Of a DNA stretch of 64,000 nt, positions 44,906 through 54,753 are shown piece by piece. Source of the DNA: Streptomyces sp. WZ.A104 (lineage in GTDB: Bacteria; Actinomycetota; Actinomycetes; Streptomycetales; Streptomycetaceae); assembly GCF_002382885.1 (NCBI RefSeq), contig NZ_NWVL01000019.1, forward strand, positions 1 through 64,000, written 5' to 3'. The notes under the pieces are model-generated. The model made no database searches. It worked only from the letters and a program-made list of their open reading frames with translations, and had not been told where the DNA came from. The translations under genes were made by a program, and so were the position numbers. Position 1 is the first letter of the stretch. The number at the start of each line of letters is the position of its first letter.

Positions 44906-44954
44906 TTCGCAGTCGAAAGTGGAGGTGAGCAAAAGAGATTCGTTCGCAGTCGAA
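44906..44954. repeat. Two copies of TTCGCAGTCGAA before a membrane protein gene
   Basis: TTCGCAGTCGAA is found at 44906-44917 and 44943-44954, 37 bases apart. The second ends just before the AGGAGAG ribosome site of the next gene. The 12-mer is partly palindromic (TTCG...CGAA), so it could be an operator. Confidence 0.45.
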
Positions 44955-44965
44955 CAGGAGAGAAC

Positions 44966-45424
44966 ATGCGTGGCGTTCTGATAGGCGTCGTGGGCGCCGT
45001 GGCGGTGCTCGGAGTCGCGGCCGCGGTGGCCGTACCCGAGGCCAAGGAGTGGTACGAAGGGCGTCACGAGCAGACCTCGGCCTACGCGACGGGCAAGGAG
45101 GCGAAGGAGGAGCGCGAGTCCGTTCCCCGCTGGCTGCCGGACGACGCGGCCTCTGTCGAGTACGCCATGAAGACCACCGGCGGCGAGCGCATCCTGAAGG
45201 CCACGCTCAGCGACGGCGGCCTCCCCGCGCGGTGTGAACCGCTCGACGGCGGGAGCGGCCCGGCCCCGGCTCCCGAGATCAGCGCGTCCTGGTTCCCCTC
45301 GGGGGTCGCGAGCAGCGCGAAGGGCCGCTGCGGCTCCTACTACGTCTCGCTGGAGAACCACACGCTGTACGCCTGGCAGACGAACGACGACTGGGTCGAG
45401 GGGAACCGCCGCTCGACGCAGTAG
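44966..45424 (+). CDS. Membrane-anchored protein of unknown function
   Basis: A protein of 152 residues. One N-terminal hydrophobic helix (VLIGVVGAVAVLGVAAAVAV) is followed by an exported soluble part with EWYEGRHEQ, PRWLPDDAASVEYAMKTTGG, and two Cys residues (ARCEPL, GRCGSYY) that could form a disulphide. ATG 44966 has AGGAGAG at good spacing. I recognise no family. Two copies of a 12-base repeat lie just upstream and probably regulate it. Confidence 0.8.
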   Translation: MRGVLIGVVGAVAVLGVAAAVAVPEAKEWYEGRHEQTSAYATGKEAKEERESVPRWLPDDAASVEYAMKTTGGERILKATLSDGGLPARCEPLDGGSGPAPAPEISASWFPSGVASSAKGRCGSYYVSLENHTLYAWQTNDDWVEGNRRSTQ

Positions 45425-45430
45425 GCCGCC

Positions 45431-45506
45431 GACCTGGGGCCCTGCGGACCTGCGCCCGCGGACCTGCGCCCGCGGACTTGGGGTCCTGCGGACCTGGGGT
45501 CCTGCG
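45431..45506 (+). repeat. Five imperfect 14-16 base tandem repeats
   Basis: Units beginning GACCTG or GACTTG repeat from 45431: GACCTGGGGCCCTGCG, GACCTGCGCCCGCG twice, GACTTGGGGTCCTGCG and GACCTGGGGTCCTGCG. They fill the gap after the membrane-anchored protein gene. Confidence 0.7.
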
Positions 45507-45574
45507 GACTCACCGACCCGCTGCCCCCCCGCTGCCCCCGCCTCGACGGTGCCGCGTACCACGCGGCCGACCGA

Positions 45575-45610
45575 CCCGACGCACCCGACGCACCCGACGC
45601 ACCCGACGCA
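45575..45610 (+). repeat. Four perfect 9-base tandem repeats
   Basis: CCCGACGCA repeats four times, then degenerates to CCCGAGG. The array ends 12 bases before the GTG of the YdcF-like gene and keeps its reading frame open (Asp-Ala-Pro repeats), but no start codon precedes it. Confidence 0.75.
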
Positions 45611-45622
45611 CCCGAGGTCCCA

Positions 45623-46633
45623 GTGATCGCCTTCGTACCGACAGCCGTCTTCCTCCTCTGGTTCTGCTGGGGCGTACGGCAGGACCGTCGCCAGTTCCGT
45701 AACGCGGTCCTGCTCGGCCTGACCGTGCTGAGCCTGTCGTTCGCCCTGCTGACGCAGGTGGACCGGCTGCCGGGGAATCTGGCTGTCCTGGTGTACTCGC
45801 TGGTCTTCCTCGTCCCCGTCCTCGCGGTCGTGGTCCTCGGCGGCTTCCTCCTCGTCAACGGCCTCACCATGGTCCGCAAGGAAGGCCGCAGACCGGCCAA
45901 CCTCCTGTCGGGGCTGGCCGGGGTGGGTATTTTCGTCGTCCTGACGCTCGTGGCCACGGCCGACTACTTCGGCGGCTCGAACGCGTACCGGTCGTTCATC
46001 CTGGCCGTAGTGCTGATCACCGGCTATATCGGCTTCCTGTTCCTCTGCTTCCTCGCCTACGCCTTTCTGTACGGGCGCATCCGCGTGCGCGGCGATGTGG
46101 ACTTCGTGGTGATGCTGGGCTCGGGCCTCATCGCAGGTGAACGCGTGCCTCCGCTGCTCGCCTCGCGCTTGCGGGCCGGACTCCGCATCCAGGAGCAGCA
46201 GGTGGCACGAGGTGCGGCGGCCCCCGTACTGCTGGTCTCCGGCGGCCAGGGCGTGGACGAGAAACTGCCGGAGGCCGAGGCGATGGGCCGCTGGCTGGCA
46301 GCCGAGGGTGCCGACCCGGAACTCGTCCTGGAGGAGTCCCGCTCCCGTACGACGACGGAGAACCTGCGCTTCAGCCGACGGCTGATGGAGGCGGCCGACG
46401 AGCGTTACGTATGCGTCGTGGTGACCAACAACTTCCACGCGTTCCGCGCGGCGATGACCGCCCGCCGGGAGGGCGTGCGCGGCCAGGTGATCGGCTCTCC
46501 GACGGCCGCGTACTTCTGGCCGAGCGCCACGATCCGGGAGTTCGTCGCGGTCTTCTGGGAACACCGGATCGTCAACGCTGCTTTGTGCGTGCTGCTGGCG
46601 GCGCTGGCTGTGGTGGTCGGCATGGGCTGGTGA
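45623..46633 (+). CDS. YdcF/ElyC-like (DUF218) membrane protein
   Basis: A protein of 336 residues. Four to five membrane helices occupy residues 1-155. The DUF218 domain follows: VDFVVMLGSGLIAGERVPPLLASRL, LLVSGGQGVDEKLPEAEAM, EESRSRTTTENLRFSRRLM and VVVTNNFHAFRAAMTARREG. A last helix (NAALCVLLAALAVVVGM) ends the protein. Relatives take part in cell-envelope carrier-lipid or polysaccharide metabolism. GTG 45623 has only a weak GAGG upstream and follows a 9-base tandem repeat. Confidence 0.85.
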   Translation: MIAFVPTAVFLLWFCWGVRQDRRQFRNAVLLGLTVLSLSFALLTQVDRLPGNLAVLVYSLVFLVPVLAVVVLGGFLLVNGLTMVRKEGRRPANLLSGLAGVGIFVVLTLVATADYFGGSNAYRSFILAVVLITGYIGFLFLCFLAYAFLYGRIRVRGDVDFVVMLGSGLIAGERVPPLLASRLRAGLRIQEQQVARGAAAPVLLVSGGQGVDEKLPEAEAMGRWLAAEGADPELVLEESRSRTTTENLRFSRRLMEAADERYVCVVVTNNFHAFRAAMTARREGVRGQVIGSPTAAYFWPSATIREFVAVFWEHRIVNAALCVLLAALAVVVGMGW

Positions 46634-46725
46634 GAGGGAGGGCGGCCACTGGGAACTCGTGACACGATCATGAAGAGGTGCCATCCCTGGTCATAGGCCC
46701 GCGGCGGCCCAGAGCCCTGTGGTGT

Positions 46726-47061
46726 CTACGACTTGGGCGTACGCGACCCGAAGGCGGGACCGAACACCACGAGCAACGCCAAGTCCTCGGTCACGTCGAT
46801 GAATCGGTGCTCCTCACCGGCCGGTACGAAGATCACCGCCCCGGGGCCCACCTCGGACGTCCGGTCAGGCGTCATGATCTTGGCCCGCCCGGCCATGACG
46901 ACGTAGATCTCATCCTCGGTGTGAGGGCTCTGGGTATCGCGCCCTCCGACGGGGATGCAGTACGTGCCCAGCGACAGATCTGACGTCCGTAGCTGCTCAA
47001 CCCAGTCGTTGCCCACTTCGCCGGGATGCGCCCACACTCCGGCGCCCTTGATGATCTCCAT
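46726..47061 (-). CDS. Small cupin-domain protein
   Basis: A protein of 111 residues with one cupin barrel: LGTYCIPVGGRDTQSPHTED, EIYVVMAGRAKI and the second box GPGAVIFVPAGEEHRFIDV. The metal ligands His/Glu/His appear present. Starts with ATG 47061. Substrate unknown; the neighbours give no hint. Confidence 0.8.
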   Translation of the reverse strand: MEIIKGAGVWAHPGEVGNDWVEQLRTSDLSLGTYCIPVGGRDTQSPHTEDEIYVVMAGRAKIMTPDRTSEVGPGAVIFVPAGEEHRFIDVTEDLALLVVFGPAFGSRTPKS

Positions 47062-47209
47062 GGCATGAGCCTAGTGATACACCCGACCCCCAGCACCCAA
47101 GACCCTTACGAGCGCTTAAGATCGATGTCCGCCGCACCCGACCCTGACCAAGTCGGGCCCACGCGGCTCAAGGAAGACCAATGGGCGAAACATATACGGG
47201 GGAATCGAA

Positions 47210-47434
47210 GTGCACGCAGATGAAGGTGTGGGAGTCCCGTCGAAGAACGACGAGGTGAGAAGCCTTCCCTACTGGCTGACGCTCACTGTTTCGCTCGGCG
47301 TGGTTTTCGTTGGCGGGCAGTTCTTCGGCTTTCCGTGGTGGCTGCGCCTGATGACGGTCGTGGCCGTCACCTGCCTCCTGGAAGGCGTCAACCAAGCTGT
47401 GGGCCGTGCCCGCGCGAAGAAGGGGCGCCGCTAG
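47210..47434 (+). CDS. Small two-helix membrane protein
   Basis: A protein of 74 residues with two hydrophobic helices (YWLTLTVSLGVVFVGGQFFG; WWLRLMTVVAVTCLLEG) and a basic tail RARAKKGRR. GTG 47210 follows GGGGGAATC. No family recognised. Confidence 0.55.
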   Translation: MHADEGVGVPSKNDEVRSLPYWLTLTVSLGVVFVGGQFFGFPWWLRLMTVVAVTCLLEGVNQAVGRARAKKGRR

Positions 47435-47448
47435 GAGCCCGGCGGATC

Positions 47449-47820
47449 ATGGCCGGGGCTGCGGTGTTCCGTGACCACCAGCTGCGCCTGACCCTGCCCT
47501 GCGCGGGCAGCGGCGAGGCGGTCCGGGCGCACTACCGCGAGCACCCCGAAGTCACGGGCGTACCGCGCTACTTGGACGCGGCGACGGGGCGATCCGGCTG
47601 AGGCCCGCCCACCCTCGTCGCGGCCGCGCTCCTCGACCCGTCCGTGCCGCCGCCAGGGCAGTTCGCCGTGCACCACGCGCTGGCCGGGGAGCGGGAGATC
47701 CAGGTGCTGGCGGCCGGGCACTTCGCGTACCGGGGGATGACGGCCGAGGCGGAGGAGCTGGACGCGAACCGGACGCGGTTCTTCGGGGAGCGGATCAGGG
47801 CGCGTGGCACTGGACCACCT
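47449..47820 (+). pseudogene. Decayed esterase-like gene with in-frame stop
   Basis: From ATG 47449 the frame reads about 50 residues to TGA 47599-47601, then continues in the same frame with PTLVAAALLDPSVPPPGQFA, VHHALAGEREIQVLAAGHFAY. That second block resembles the C-terminal catalytic part of acetylxylan-esterase/cephalosporin-deacetylase hydrolases (Asp then His). The N-terminal two thirds are missing, so this is a remnant. Confidence 0.5.
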
Positions 47821-47888
47821 CCTGGTCCGGCCAGTCCCACCGTCATGCCGTGCACCCCGCGAGGCGTCCCGGCGCCCTGGGCCGGGGC

Positions 47889-48932
47889 CTACTGGACCAG
47901 GTAGGTGTACGGGTGGTCCGGGGACGCCGGACAGAGATGGAGTTGCAGGTCGTAGCCTCGGGCGAGGTCGAGCATGGTCGGATTCGACGGCTGAGGGGCA
48001 GGCAGGGGCGGCGTGGGGCGGGCCTGGTCCTCATAGGGGGCCCAACTGAGGGTGACGGCGTTCCATTCGGCGGAGGCGATCGTCAGCAGCGGGTCCATTT
48101 GGGTGCCGCATGCGGGGCAGAGCCTGGGGACGGGATCGGTGAGGCCCCAACGGGTCCAGCCGCCGACCTTCCAGCCGGGAGCCACCGACAGCTCGTTCCG
48201 GTAGAAGGCCCGCGGCGTGGGCTCGTAGGAAGGGGCGACTGCGGCCCCGGCCGCCTGCCAGGTGCGCCAGTCCTCCAGCCGTCGCTGTAGTTCGCTGCTC
48301 AGCTCCATGGGGTTGGGGTACTCGGTGATCTGTTCCGGCGCGAGCAGGCACGGCTCGGGCAGATAGCCGGGGAACTGGATCACGGGCGGTTCGGGCGGGG
48401 CTGTGAGAGTTTCGGTGACATCCGCCGAGGACCGCCAGAACAGCGCGGGCTCGGGGTGGGCGGGGTGGTCGAAGGGGCACCACAGCACCTGGAGGAGATC
48501 GGCCTCGGACTGTCCGGGCGGGCGCAGCGAGGGGATGTCGCGCGCGTACAGCTGCGCCACGGGCAGCAGGGCGACCGGCCCTTCCGGCCAGGGGCCGCCC
48601 TCGATCCGCTGATAGCGCATCCACTCCTCGATCGTGTACGGCGCTGTCCAGGTGCTGTCGTCCGGCCGCGTCGCTCGTGCCGCCCGGATGCGCCGTTGCA
48701 GCCGTACGTCATCCGGGGCCAGAGCCTCGTTCAGTTGATCCCACTCGTGCGGGCCTTCGCACTGGGGCCACGGCTCGTCGGCGGGCCACAGCAGTGGCCC
48801 GCCGATCGAGCTTTCGTGGGGTGACGGTGTTCCGGGACGCGGGTGCAGCCGGGTCGCGGGACGTGCCAACGGGGCCAGTTGAGGAACGACCGCGGTGATG
48901 TCGACGGGGCGCGGCGGGGTGGTACGGCTCAT
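47889..48932 (-). CDS. DUF1963-like protein of unknown function
   Basis: A protein of 347 residues: GGPLLWPADEPWPQC, ALLPVAQLYARDIPSL, LLQVLWCPFDH, PALFWRSSADVT, and a C-terminal KVGGWTRWGLTDPVPRLCPACGTQMDPLL with a CxxC. This order (a GG-P-W motif, hydrophobic core strands, the GGW motif and the Cys pair) matches YwqG/DUF1963 proteins, which have no firm role. ATG 48932 follows GGGAG at six bases. The esterase remnant runs toward it from the other strand. Confidence 0.75.
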   Translation of the reverse strand: MSRTTPPRPVDITAVVPQLAPLARPATRLHPRPGTPSPHESSIGGPLLWPADEPWPQCEGPHEWDQLNEALAPDDVRLQRRIRAARATRPDDSTWTAPYTIEEWMRYQRIEGGPWPEGPVALLPVAQLYARDIPSLRPPGQSEADLLQVLWCPFDHPAHPEPALFWRSSADVTETLTAPPEPPVIQFPGYLPEPCLLAPEQITEYPNPMELSSELQRRLEDWRTWQAAGAAVAPSYEPTPRAFYRNELSVAPGWKVGGWTRWGLTDPVPRLCPACGTQMDPLLTIASAEWNAVTLSWAPYEDQARPTPPLPAPQPSNPTMLDLARGYDLQLHLCPASPDHPYTYLVQ

Positions 48933-48976
48933 TCTGGCTCCCGGTGGTGTGATGCGGTGGGACCAGTTTCCGAGAT

Positions 48977-49081
48977 TCAGCAGCCGGTGTTGCCTCGGGT
49001 GTTGGTGATGGAGATCGCGTCACTCGGCCCGATGGTGCCGTCATTCACTGCCTTCTGGATCAGCGCCTCATAGGAGCGCAT
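48977..49081 (-). pseudogene. Short C-terminal remnant, origin unclear
   Basis: A 34-residue frame reads MRSYEALIQKAVNDGTIGPS then DAISITNTRGNTGC and a stop. It is open a little further upstream (RDEHRNAG) without a start. The style resembles the tail of a larger protein, perhaps a polymorphic-toxin C-terminus, but this is not firm. The rest of 48,933-49,353 shows nothing else. Confidence 0.35.
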
Positions 49082-49353
49082 ACCGGCGTTCCGATGTTCA
49101 TCCCTACGTGCCGACAGGGGGCGAGGTTATCCGCTCCTGATGGCTGCGCAGTCGCGTTTGAGCGCGCGCCAAAACGTTCCTCCGGGCGAGTGAGCTTCGG
49201 GCCCGTGTCCGTCGTGTCGCCGTCCCCTCGCGCAGGCGGGCGCTTTCAGTGGGTGGAAGGAATCGGTGTGATCAACTGCAAATGCCACCAAACACGCACT
49301 ATCCGGTCCATTCCGGTACGGGGTGGTCCGGGCCGGCCCCGGAGGTACCAGCC

Positions 49354-51879
49354 ATGTCCCACGTCGGCGTCCCGCGCGGGACGGTCCGAAAGCGCCGATC
49401 GCTTCGCCAGTGCCGATCGCTCGCGCTCCTCACGACGGGGGTGCTTACGATCCCGGTACTGGCGGGATGCAGCTCCGGCACCGAGGAGGCCTCCCGGGCG
49501 GTTCCCCAGGACATCGCACCCGCCGCCCGCGACGCGGTCGCCGACGGCTCGACGGTGAACTGGGCGGTCGACGCGCTGCCCGCCACCTTCAACGCCTTCC
49601 AGGCGGACGCCGACAGTGCCACCACCCGGATCACCGGCGCCCTGCTCCCCACCCTCTTCCCGATGGACGCCTCCGGGCAGCCGAAGCTCAACCCGGACTA
49701 TCTGGAGTCCGCGAAGATCATCGAGCGTGAGCCGAAGCAAGTGGTCCTCTACAAGCTCAACCAGCAGGCGGTGTGGAGCGACGGACGGGAGATCGGGGCC
49801 CCCGACTTCGTCGCCCAGTGGCGGGCGCTCAGCGGCAAGGACTCCGCGTTCTGGACCGCCCGCAACGCCGGGTACGAGCGGGTCGAGAAGATCGAGCGCG
49901 GCGCGGACGACCTCCAGGTGCGGGTCACCTTCTCCAAGCCGTACGCCGACTGGCGCTCGCTGTTCTCCCCGCTCTACCCGAAGGAGATCACCGGCTCCCC
50001 GGACGCCTTCAACGACGGGGCGCGCACGACGCTGAAGAACACCGCCGGGCCCTTCGTCCTGCGCAGTGTCAGCAAGTCCAAGGGCACCGTCACCCTGGCC
50101 CGCAACCCGCGCTGGTGGGGCGACAGGGCCAAGCTGGACACCCTCGTCTTCCATGCCGTCGCCACCAAGGACCGTACGAAGGCCCTCGCCGACGGCACGG
50201 TGCACGTCGCCGACATCGACGCGGCCACCGCCGACCGCATCACCCTCGCCCGCCGCGACCGGGGGAACAACGGGCAGCCGCTCACCCACGGCCCCGGCTC
50301 CGAGATCACACCCGCCGCGGCCCTGCGCTCCTGGGCCCTGGCGTACGGCTCCGACGAGGAGCAGGCGGAGATCGCGCAGGCGGCCCGGGAGAAGAACCGT
50401 AAGGCCGTCGCCGTGTACGGGGCCCAGCAGAAGGCCCTGCGCGACTTCGCCGTCCGCAAGTCCCTGGAGCCCGCCTACACCCAGCTCGCGCTGAACGGCG
50501 AGTCCGGGCCGCTCGCCGACGACCGGGTCCGGCGCGCGGTGGCCCGCGCCCTGGACCGCGAGGAGCTCGCCCGGACGGTGCTGGGGCCCCTGGGCCTTCC
50601 GGCGAAGCCGCTCGGCAGTCACCTCGCCCTCGCCGGGCAGCCCGGCTACAAGGACGGCAGCGGCGCGCTCGGCGACCAGGACACCAAGGAGGCCCGGGCT
50701 CTGCTGGCGGACGCCGGCTGGACCCGGGGCGGCGCCCTCGACAAGCCCAAGGACACCAAGGCGGGCAGCGAGGCGGAGAAGAAGGACGACGCGGCGAAGG
50801 AGAAGGACAAGAAGGAGAAGGAGGAGGACAAGAAGGAGACGGGCGCCGACGCCGAGGGGTCCGAGGCGGCCGAGAAGAAGAAGGCCGACGAGGAGGCGGA
50901 CGAGAAGAAGGCCGAGAAGGAAGAGAAGGCCGAGGAGAAGGCCGAGAAGGAAGAGAAGGCCGAGGAGAAGGCCGAGAAGGAAGAGAAGGCGGCCGCGAAG
51001 AAGAAGGCCGACCAGGACTCCGAGGACACCGCCGCCTCCCGCGACGAGGGCCTCTACATCGTCGGCGGCGACAACAAGCCCGGCGCCCAGGCCCCCGTGC
51101 GGCCCCCGGCCTCCGCCACCGGCGCCTCCGCCGTCCACGTCCTCGCCCCCGCCCGGGCGGCCGCCGCCCAGAGCACCGCCCTGCTCCGCCAGGCCGGAGC
51201 CCTCGGTGCGGACGGTGCCGCCGCCCAGGACAAGCAGCCCGGCGTCGCCGCCGGAGCGTACGCCCCCGTGGGTACCGCGGCCCCGGCTGCCCCCGCCGCG
51301 GCCAAGGGACAGCTCGGCAAGGACGGCAAGACGCTGACCCTGCGCTTCGTGCTCCCCTCCGGGCCCGGCTCCCAGTCGCTGCGCAGCGTCGGTGACAAGA
51401 TCGCGGCGATGCTGCAGAAGATCGGGATCGGCACGGAGATCACCAAGGTCTCCGACGAGAGCTACTTCAAGGACCACATCGCCTCCGGCGACTTCGACCT
51501 GGCGCTCTACTCCTGGCCCGCCACCGCCTACCCGGCCACCGACGGGCGCCCGATCTACGCCAAGCCGGAGCCCGCCACCGACGGATCGCTCCTCGTCGAG
51601 CAGAACTACACGCGCGTCGGCACCGACCACATCGACCAGCTCTTCGACCAGGCCGTCGCCGAGCTGGACGAGAAGGCCGCGAGGGAGCTGATGAAGCAGG
51701 CGGACGCCCGGATCTGGGCCGCCGCCGGATCGATTCCGCTCTTCCAGCGCCCGCAGCTCGTCGCGGTCGACAAAAAGCTCGTGAACGTCGGCGCCTTCGG
51801 GTTCGCCGCCCCCCGGTATCAGGACATCGGGTTCAAGAACCGGAAAGCGGCAGGTTCCCCCGCAGACCGCAAGAAGTAG
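49354..51879 (+). CDS. Peptide-binding ABC transporter lipoprotein with Lys/Glu-rich insertion
   Basis: An SBP_bac_5 family lipoprotein of 841 residues. The signal peptide ends in the lipobox VLAGC. Domain blocks include TVNWAVDALPATFNAFQ, PDYLESAKII, WSDGREIGAPDFVAQWRAL, NTAGPFVLRSVSKSKGTVTLARNP and VRRAVARALDREELA. From about residue 465 to 557 (DNA 50,750-51,024) lies a highly charged segment dominated by KEEKAEEKAEKEEKAEEK repeats. An Ala/Pro-rich stretch follows, then the fold resumes (LTLRFVLPSGPGSQSLRSVG to SIPLFQRPQLVAV). Usual length is 530-600, so about 200 residues are inserted. ATG 49354 has GGAGGT seven bases upstream. No permease genes are adjacent. Confidence 0.9.
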   Translation: MSHVGVPRGTVRKRRSLRQCRSLALLTTGVLTIPVLAGCSSGTEEASRAVPQDIAPAARDAVADGSTVNWAVDALPATFNAFQADADSATTRITGALLPTLFPMDASGQPKLNPDYLESAKIIEREPKQVVLYKLNQQAVWSDGREIGAPDFVAQWRALSGKDSAFWTARNAGYERVEKIERGADDLQVRVTFSKPYADWRSLFSPLYPKEITGSPDAFNDGARTTLKNTAGPFVLRSVSKSKGTVTLARNPRWWGDRAKLDTLVFHAVATKDRTKALADGTVHVADIDAATADRITLARRDRGNNGQPLTHGPGSEITPAAALRSWALAYGSDEEQAEIAQAAREKNRKAVAVYGAQQKALRDFAVRKSLEPAYTQLALNGESGPLADDRVRRAVARALDREELARTVLGPLGLPAKPLGSHLALAGQPGYKDGSGALGDQDTKEARALLADAGWTRGGALDKPKDTKAGSEAEKKDDAAKEKDKKEKEEDKKETGADAEGSEAAEKKKADEEADEKKAEKEEKAEEKAEKEEKAEEKAEKEEKAAAKKKADQDSEDTAASRDEGLYIVGGDNKPGAQAPVRPPASATGASAVHVLAPARAAAAQSTALLRQAGALGADGAAAQDKQPGVAAGAYAPVGTAAPAAPAAAKGQLGKDGKTLTLRFVLPSGPGSQSLRSVGDKIAAMLQKIGIGTEITKVSDESYFKDHIASGDFDLALYSWPATAYPATDGRPIYAKPEPATDGSLLVEQNYTRVGTDHIDQLFDQAVAELDEKAARELMKQADARIWAAAGSIPLFQRPQLVAVDKKLVNVGAFGFAAPRYQDIGFKNRKAAGSPADRKK

Positions 51880-51931
51880 CGGGGAAGCGCCCCGCCCCTC
51901 CGCCGCCAAGCTCAGATGCACCTCAAAACCC

Positions 51932-51958
51932 TTGCCCGCCGGTTTGCCCGGCGGGCAA
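51932..51958 (+). terminator. Hairpin terminator after the lipoprotein gene
   Basis: TTGCCCGCCGG (51932-51942) pairs perfectly with CCGGCGGGCAA (51948-51958). The rest of 51,880-52,306, ahead of typA, is pyrimidine-rich with nothing recognisable. Confidence 0.75.
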
Positions 51959-52306
51959 TGTGGTTCCTGCCCTGACCCGGGCCGTTCATCGCTTCACCAC
52001 TCCTCACCCCCCCCAAAGCTTCGCCAGAGCTCCACCACAGCTCCCCCCACCGGCCCCCCACGGGCCCGGCAGCACCTTGACATCGGCTCACCGCAGCACC
52101 CAAGGGCCCTCCTCCGCCCTTGACACCGGCTGAATATCGCCTGAATCACACGGGAAGACCGCCTCTGCGGATCGGCCCGGGAAGCCCGGTGGGCGCAGGG
52201 CCCGTACCATGGGACGAGCCGTGGCGTGCCGCCCGGCGGGCGTACGAGGACTCGAAGACCGACTGAGACGCCTGATCCCACGATCCGAGAGAAGCGCAAG
52301 CCACCC

Positions 52307-54181
<1,875 letters not shown>

Positions 54182-54261
54182 GTCCGAGCCGAGCACGCCT
54201 GAGCCGTCGCCAAGTACGGCTGAGTCCGCGCCGAGCAGCGCTGGGCGAGCGCCTGCTTCCT

Positions 54262-54279
54262 GAGCCCCTCCAGGGGCTC
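54262..54279 (+). terminator. Minor hairpin after typA
   Basis: GAGCCCCT (54262-54269) pairs with AGGGGCTC (54272-54279) over a two-base loop, about 80 bases beyond the typA stop. Confidence 0.4.
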
Positions 54280-54361
54280 GGCACGGCCGGAGGCACACGC
54301 TCCGTATGCGAAGGCCCGTCCGATCGCGATTCATCCGGTCGGACGGACCGTCAGCACAGGC

Positions 54362-54417
54362 ATTGACAGAAGGCCCGGCCCCCCGCAGACACTGTGGGGG
54401 GCCGGGCCTTCGTCAAT
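54362..54417. terminator. Strong long hairpin downstream of typA
   Basis: GAAGGCCCGGCCCCCC (54369-54384) pairs with GGGGGGCCGGGCCTTC (54396-54411). ATTGAC (54362-54367) and GTCAAT extend the stem past one bulged A. This is the main typA terminator. Confidence 0.85.
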
Positions 54418-54753
54418 CTCTTTTCCTGACCGCGGTGTCCGGATATCGGGGGTCGCTCTCCGGAACATGTGTTAACAGTCCGTTTCGGGCGTGTCTGTCT
54501 GGGATCACTTTGTCCGGATTTCGGGCACACGGGGGGGTCTGATGTTGTCAAACCGAGACCCTTTAAGTGTGGTTTACAGCCCGGTCGTACTCAATAGTTG
54601 GCTCCATTGAGCTCGGGTCAATGGGTCACGCACTGTGGGGAGTGCCGACTCACGAGCACACTCGGGGCACTGAACGATCACCGTCAGGGGTGTCGGTGAA
54701 TCTCTCCAGTGCCCTTCTTGTAGTCAAAAAGTGGACTCATGAGGAGGAAACCC
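54418..54753 (+). promoter_or_regulatory. Upstream region of the peptide transporter operon
   Basis: This 336-base gap contains no gene. A TTGTCA hexamer at 54545-54550 could be a -35, but no convincing -10 at normal spacing was found. The end of the region supplies GAGGAGGAAA, the ribosome site of the binding-protein gene. Confidence 0.35.

Noticed and set aside
47026..47223. 65-residue plus-strand frame overlapping the start of the small cupin gene
   Set aside because: No ribosome site, no hydrophobic or motif content, and it overlaps two better supported genes.
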